DNA from: Streptomyces laurentii
GTDB taxonomy: Bacteria > Actinomycetota > Actinomycetes > Streptomycetales > Streptomycetaceae
Reading direction: 5' to 3'
Assembly (NCBI GenBank): GCA_002355495.1
Contig: AP017424.1
Span: 2,046,001-2,110,000 of the forward strand
Length of the DNA stretch: 64,000 nucleotides
Every line of letters starts with the position of its first letter. The stretch's first letter is position 1. The notes under the pieces were generated by a model. It did not search any database. It was not told where the DNA came from and worked only from the letters and a program-made list of their open reading frames with translations. The position numbers and the translations under genes are program-made. Positions 60,443 to 64,000 of this stretch are shown one piece after another.

Positions 60443-62065
60443 CTAGATGTGGGCCGCGCCCGCGCCCGCCTCCGCGTTCTCGCCGCGCTTGGTGAGCGTG
60501 GCGACCAGCGCCGCGACGACGGCCACGCCGCCCGCGACGGTGAAGGCGAGCCCCATGCCGTCCATGAAGGTCTCGTGGATGACCTTGCCGATGGCGCCGA
60601 ACAGGTCGGGCGTCATGCCGGGCGCCTTGGCGAGCTCCGGCGGCACCATGCCGAACTCGGCGGCCTGCTCCAGGCGCGGGTCCGGCGGCACCGGGATGCC
60701 GGCGGCCTTCCAGTTCGTGGCGAAGGAGTCGGCCACCTTGGACGACATGACCGCGCCGAGGACGGCGGTGCCGAGCGCGCCGCCGACCTGCATCGCGGCC
60801 TGCTGCAGACCGCCGGCCACGCCGGACAGCTCCAGCGGCGCGTTGCCGACGATGACCTCGGTGGCGCCGACCATGACCGGGGCGAGGCCCAGGCCGAGCA
60901 GGCCGAACCAGAGGGACATCGGCAGCGTCTCGGTGCCGGGGGTGAGCGACAGCATGCCGAACATCGCGGCGGCCGTGCACACCATGCCGCCGACCAGCGG
61001 CACCCGCGGGCCGAACTTGGTGATCAGCGCGCCCGCCAGCGGCGAGGAGACGATCATCATGCCGGTCAGCGGCAGCAGGCGCAGACCGGCGTCGACCGGG
61101 CCGAGCCCCTTCACGCCCTGGAGGTAGAAGGTCACGAAGAACAGGCCGCCCATGAAGGCGAAGGCCATGAGGAGCATCAGCACGACACCGGCCGACAGCG
61201 GCACGGAGCGGAACATCTGCAGGGGGATGAGCGGTTCCTTGACCTTGGTCTCCCAGACCGCGAAGACCACGAAGAGCAGGATCGCGCCGACGAGGCAGAT
61301 CCAGGTCTTGCCACCGCCCCAGCCCCACGAGTCGCCGGCCTTGATGAGGCTCCAGACGAGCAGGCCCATCGCGGCGGAGAGCAGCAGGATGCCGGGGATG
61401 TCGAAGGAGCGCGGGGCGTTCTCGGCGCGGTGGTCCTTGAGGATCAGCAGGCCGAGGACGAGCGCGACGACGCCGACCGGCACGTTGATGAAGAAGACCG
61501 ACTGCCAGCTGACGTTCTCGACGAGCAGGCCGCCGACGATCGGGCCGCCGGCGGTGGAGGCGCCGATGACCATGCCCCAGATGCCGATGGCCATGTTCAG
61601 CTTCTCGGCGGGGAAGGTGGCGCGCAGCAGGCCGAGCGCGGCCGGCATGAGCAGGGCGCCGAAGATGCCCTGGAGGACACGGAAGGCGACCACGAGCCCG
61701 ATCGAGCTGGAGAAGCCGATGGCGGCGGAGGCGGCGGCGAAGCCCGCGATGCCTATGAGGAACGTCTGGCGGTGGCCGAAGCGGTCGCCGAGCTTGCCGG
61801 CGGTGACGAGGGCGACGGCGAGGGCCAGCAGGTAGCCGTTGGTGATCCACTGGACGTCGGAGAGCGTGGCTCCGAGGTCCTTCTGGATGGCGGGGTTGGC
61901 GATGGCCACGATGGTGCCGTCGAGGGCGACCATCATCACGCCGACGGCGACGGAGAACAGGGTCAGCCACGGGTGGCCGCGCAGTCCCTTCCCCGGCGCC
62001 GAGGCGGCCGCCGGGTCACCCCCCTGGCCCTGCGGGACCTTGTCCATGGTGATCTGACTAGTCAT
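60443..62065 (-). CDS. DHA2-type MFS multidrug exporter
   Basis: The 540-residue protein has 14 predicted helices with MMVALDGTIVAIANPAIQKDL (D1), GKLGDRFGHRQTFLIG (A) and GGPIVGGLLVENVSWQSVFFINVPVG (C). It exports small toxic molecules by proton antiport. It is divergent from a TetR gene and has a palindromic site 14 bases before its ATG, so repression by that TetR is likely. Confidence 0.93.
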   Translation of the reverse strand: MTSQITMDKVPQGQGGDPAAASAPGKGLRGHPWLTLFSVAVGVMMVALDGTIVAIANPAIQKDLGATLSDVQWITNGYLLALAVALVTAGKLGDRFGHRQTFLIGIAGFAAASAAIGFSSSIGLVVAFRVLQGIFGALLMPAALGLLRATFPAEKLNMAIGIWGMVIGASTAGGPIVGGLLVENVSWQSVFFINVPVGVVALVLGLLILKDHRAENAPRSFDIPGILLLSAAMGLLVWSLIKAGDSWGWGGGKTWICLVGAILLFVVFAVWETKVKEPLIPLQMFRSVPLSAGVVLMLLMAFAFMGGLFFVTFYLQGVKGLGPVDAGLRLLPLTGMMIVSSPLAGALITKFGPRVPLVGGMVCTAAAMFGMLSLTPGTETLPMSLWFGLLGLGLAPVMVGATEVIVGNAPLELSGVAGGLQQAAMQVGGALGTAVLGAVMSSKVADSFATNWKAAGIPVPPDPRLEQAAEFGMVPPELAKAPGMTPDLFGAIGKVIHETFMDGMGLAFTVAGGVAVVAALVATLTKRGENAEAGAGAAHI

Positions 62066-62078
62066 ACGATGAGGCTAG

Positions 62079-62093
62079 TGTCAGCCGCTGACA
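62079..62093. promoter_or_regulatory. TetR-type operator for MFS gene
   Basis: TGTCAG and CTGACA form a perfect inverted repeat around CCG, directly upstream of the exporter start and within the TetR/MFS divergent region. A further TTGACA follows on the plus strand. Confidence 0.6.
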
Positions 62094-62310
62094 ATTGACA
62101 AAGCATTTCATGCGCCGGTAACTGTCATGTAGCTCACAGCGGTCCCGGCCTGGAACGGCGCGACGAGTCCGTACCGTGGAGATCTTGTCGGCGACCGCAC
62201 CGGCGACCGGCGGCACTTCACGGACGATTCACCGACGATTCGTCAGCGCCGCCACCGACGGTCTCCCCGCCGACCCCCTCGAAGACCTGACGGATGAAGG
62301 GCCCCCGTAC

Positions 62311-62946
62311 GTGACACTCCCGGTTCCCGGCCTGCGCGAGCGCAAGAAGCAACGCACCCGCGACGCGCTGGTGCGCGTGGCACTGGAACTGTTCGCCACC
62401 CAGGGGTACGAGCGGACCACGGTCGACGAGATCGCCGACGCCGTCGACGTCTCCCAGCGGACCTTCTTCCGCTACTTCGCCACCAAGGAGGACGTCGCCT
62501 TCGCCGTCCAGCAGATGGTCGAGGACTGCTTCGTCCGCGCCCTGGCCGAACGCCCCGCCGAGGAAGGCCCGTTCGACGCCATGCGGCATGCCGCCCTCGA
62601 AGTCTGGCAGACGGTCGGCGAGGCCATCCAGGAGATCGTGCCCGTCGACCTCTACCTGCGCAACTTCCAGCTCGTCGAGTCGACTCCGTCCCTCCTCGCC
62701 GCCCATCTGCGCCGCTCCACGGAGATGGAGGAGAGCGTCGCCCGGCTGATCGCCGAGCGCGAGGGCCTGGACGTGGACGCGGACCCGCGCCCCCGGATCG
62801 CCGTCGCCGCGTTCAGCTCGGTGCTGCGGGTGACCACCCGGCTCTGGGGCCGCGAGGGGGACCCCTCGTTCCAGTCGATCTGCGGGATCACCGAGCGGTA
62901 TCTGGACCATCTCGGACCGGCGCTCGCCCCGCGCTGGCGTACGTGA
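62311..62946 (+). CDS. TetR-family regulator of exporter
   Basis: The 211-residue protein has an HTH with LRERKKQRTRDALVRVALELFATQGYERTTVDEIADAVDVSQRTFFRYFATKED, then a helical ligand domain with an acidic-aromatic pattern common in efflux-pump repressors. The reading can begin at GTG 62176, but GTG 62311 gives the usual TLPVPGLRERKKQRTRDAL start and has GAAGGG upstream. It probably represses the divergent MFS exporter. Confidence 0.9.
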   Translation: MTLPVPGLRERKKQRTRDALVRVALELFATQGYERTTVDEIADAVDVSQRTFFRYFATKEDVAFAVQQMVEDCFVRALAERPAEEGPFDAMRHAALEVWQTVGEAIQEIVPVDLYLRNFQLVESTPSLLAAHLRRSTEMEESVARLIAEREGLDVDADPRPRIAVAAFSSVLRVTTRLWGREGDPSFQSICGITERYLDHLGPALAPRWRT

Positions 62947-63220
62947 CCGACGCCACACCGGCACCGGGGTCCGCCCCCTCCTCCCCGCCCCCTCCGCACC
63001 CGGCCGATCCGCCCCGCCGCGCGCGACACCTCCGCGACACCCCCGTGCCGGCGCCCGTGACCGGCCGGTCACGGCCCGCACGCGACGCCGTCCGAAAACG
63101 GCCGGACACCCCCGTCCGCGCGTACGTGATCTCACCCACCGTCACCCTCGCCTCCCCCGCCCGGTGATACGGGTCACCTGGCGCACGGGCACTTAGGGAA
63201 GCCCCCTAGGGTGACCCCCA

Positions 63221-64000
63221 ATGCCTTCCTTCGACTCCTCGCCCACCCTCTCCGTCTGGCGGATGCTGCTCGCGCTCGCCGTGGTGTTCGTCCTCCTCGC
63301 GACCACCGGGTGGACCACGATCCGGCCCCAGCCGACGGCCAAGGACGCCCGCTCCCAGGACCTCGTCGCCTGGGCGCACGACCGGATCGGGCGGCGCGTG
63401 CTGCCCGACCCGTCGGCCCCGGCCCGTACGGTGGCGGCGTTCTTCGCCTCCCTGCGGCCCGCCCAGCGCCTCCGGCTCGCCGAAGCCCACCCCCTCGTCG
63501 TGGGCAACCTCGACGGCGTCCCCGTCTCCCTGCGGTACCGCGCCAACCGGATCTCCCTGGCCCGCGCGCTCGCCGCCGAACGCCCGCGCCTCGACGATCC
63601 GCGGCTCACCCCGGACGGCCATCAGGAGGCCCGGCGGCGGGTCGACCGCTTCGCGTCCCTGCTGCGCCCCGGCCGCCAGATCCTCGCCTTCGACCCGGGC
63701 GGCGCGGGGCGTACGGCGGAGGTGCTGGGCGACCTGGAGCGGGCCCGGCGGGTGTCGGTGATCGTGCCCGGCGTCGACACCAATCTGCTCACCTTCCAGA
63801 AGACCGCGCGCCGTTACTCGGCTCCCGCCGGGATGGCGGACTCGCTGTACGCCGCCGAGCGTGCCGCCGACCCCCGGTCCCGTACCGCCGTCATCGCCTG
63901 GGCCGACTACACGGCGCCGGTCGGGGTCGGCATCGACGCGGCCATGGGGCGGCTCGCCGAGAACGGCGCGGTGCGGCTCGTCGGCCTCACCACCGCGCTG
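63221..64000 (+). CDS. alpha/beta hydrolase DUF1023-type membrane protein, partial
   Basis: The 260 residues shown begin MPSFDSSPTLSVWRMLLALAVVFVLLATTG with one N-terminal membrane helix. The segment RVSVIVPGVDTNLLTFQKTARRYS and later VIAWADYTAPVGVGIDAAMGRLAENGA resemble DUF1023 hydrolases. The expected catalytic Ser would lie beyond the window end. Cut at the 3' edge. Confidence 0.75.
   Translation, partial: MPSFDSSPTLSVWRMLLALAVVFVLLATTGWTTIRPQPTAKDARSQDLVAWAHDRIGRRVLPDPSAPARTVAAFFASLRPAQRLRLAEAHPLVVGNLDGVPVSLRYRANRISLARALAAERPRLDDPRLTPDGHQEARRRVDRFASLLRPGRQILAFDPGGAGRTAEVLGDLERARRVSVIVPGVDTNLLTFQKTARRYSAPAGMADSLYAAERAADPRSRTAVIAWADYTAPVGVGIDAAMGRLAENGAVRLVGLTTAL

Noticed and set aside
59972..62098. 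Plus-strand open frame of 708 codons
   Set aside because: Antisense to the MFS exporter; rich in Gly, Ala, Glu, Asp with no domain.

Overview
The window is high-GC actinomycete chromosome, almost certainly Streptomyces. Codon use is strongly G/C in third position, GTG and TTG starts are common, neighbouring genes often overlap by ATGA or GTGA, and typical Streptomyces families are present (SARP/AfsR regulator with TTA codons, SCO2322-family protein, TerD paralogues, DUF2330, homodimeric AceE). Most of it reads as core chromosome. A short patch of decayed accessory DNA (about 41.1-43.1 kb) abuts a tRNA-Val gene.

Region 1 (0-8.7 kb and 15.9-18.7 kb) holds a dispersed lipid/steroid side-chain-type gene set: a KstR-like TetR regulator, a ferredoxin plus aldehyde dehydrogenase, an MBL hydrolase, a FadA5-like thiolase and a CYP125-like P450. 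The divergent promoter next to the regulator gene carries an exact match to the mycobacterial KstR box (TnnAACnnGTTnnA). The ALDH/MBL and thiolase/P450 divergent promoters share a related AGAAC-N8-GTTCT operator. A glycosyltransferase, methyltransferase and alpha/alpha-toroid operon diverges from the regulator.

Region 2 (8.8-15.1 kb), inserted between the two halves of region 1, is a cobalamin-riboswitch-controlled operon. It encodes a surface-anchored alpha/alpha-toroid protein, an SCO2322-family secreted protein and a complete ECF importer (T, double ATPase, S). It is best read as corrinoid or cobalt uptake. A secreted SLT-like enzyme with a GC-rich leader follows.

Region 3 (18.7-41 kb) is mixed. 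It contains DUF2330, an O-methyltransferase, ABM and GNAT proteins, and an arginine/ornithine-type transporter with arginine deiminase. A 942-residue SARP-NB-ARC-TPR regulator follows with two TTA codons, beside a tiny secreted peptide. Next are an MFS exporter fused to a winged-helix-like domain, a peptidoglycan-binding membrane protein, a HAD phosphatase followed by a 15-bp tandem repeat, a MetE-like protein, a Vat-type acetyltransferase plus macrolide-type glycosyltransferase pair, a secreted HNH nuclease, and DoxX, DedA, DUF2277, GntR, DUF4231 and HIT-like genes.

Region 4 (41.1-43.3 kb) has lower GC and is decayed: small zinc-binding ORFs, a frameshifted restriction-endonuclease fragment, a mobile-type gene, an IS5-type transposase remnant and tRNA-Val(TAC).

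Region 5 (43.4-54.4 kb) is a Ter (tellurium/stress) locus. It has a HAD enzyme, a fused double phosphoribosyltransferase/StiP protein and a CitE-like lyase in one operon, followed by four TerD-family genes and a TerC/DUF475 membrane protein.

Region 6 (54.4-64 kb) holds AhpE peroxiredoxin, DUF3052, aceE with an inverted repeat upstream, a K+ channel preceded by a 9-copy hexanucleotide repeat, an I36 protease inhibitor, a TetR-controlled DHA2 exporter, and a DUF1023 hydrolase-like protein cut by the window end.
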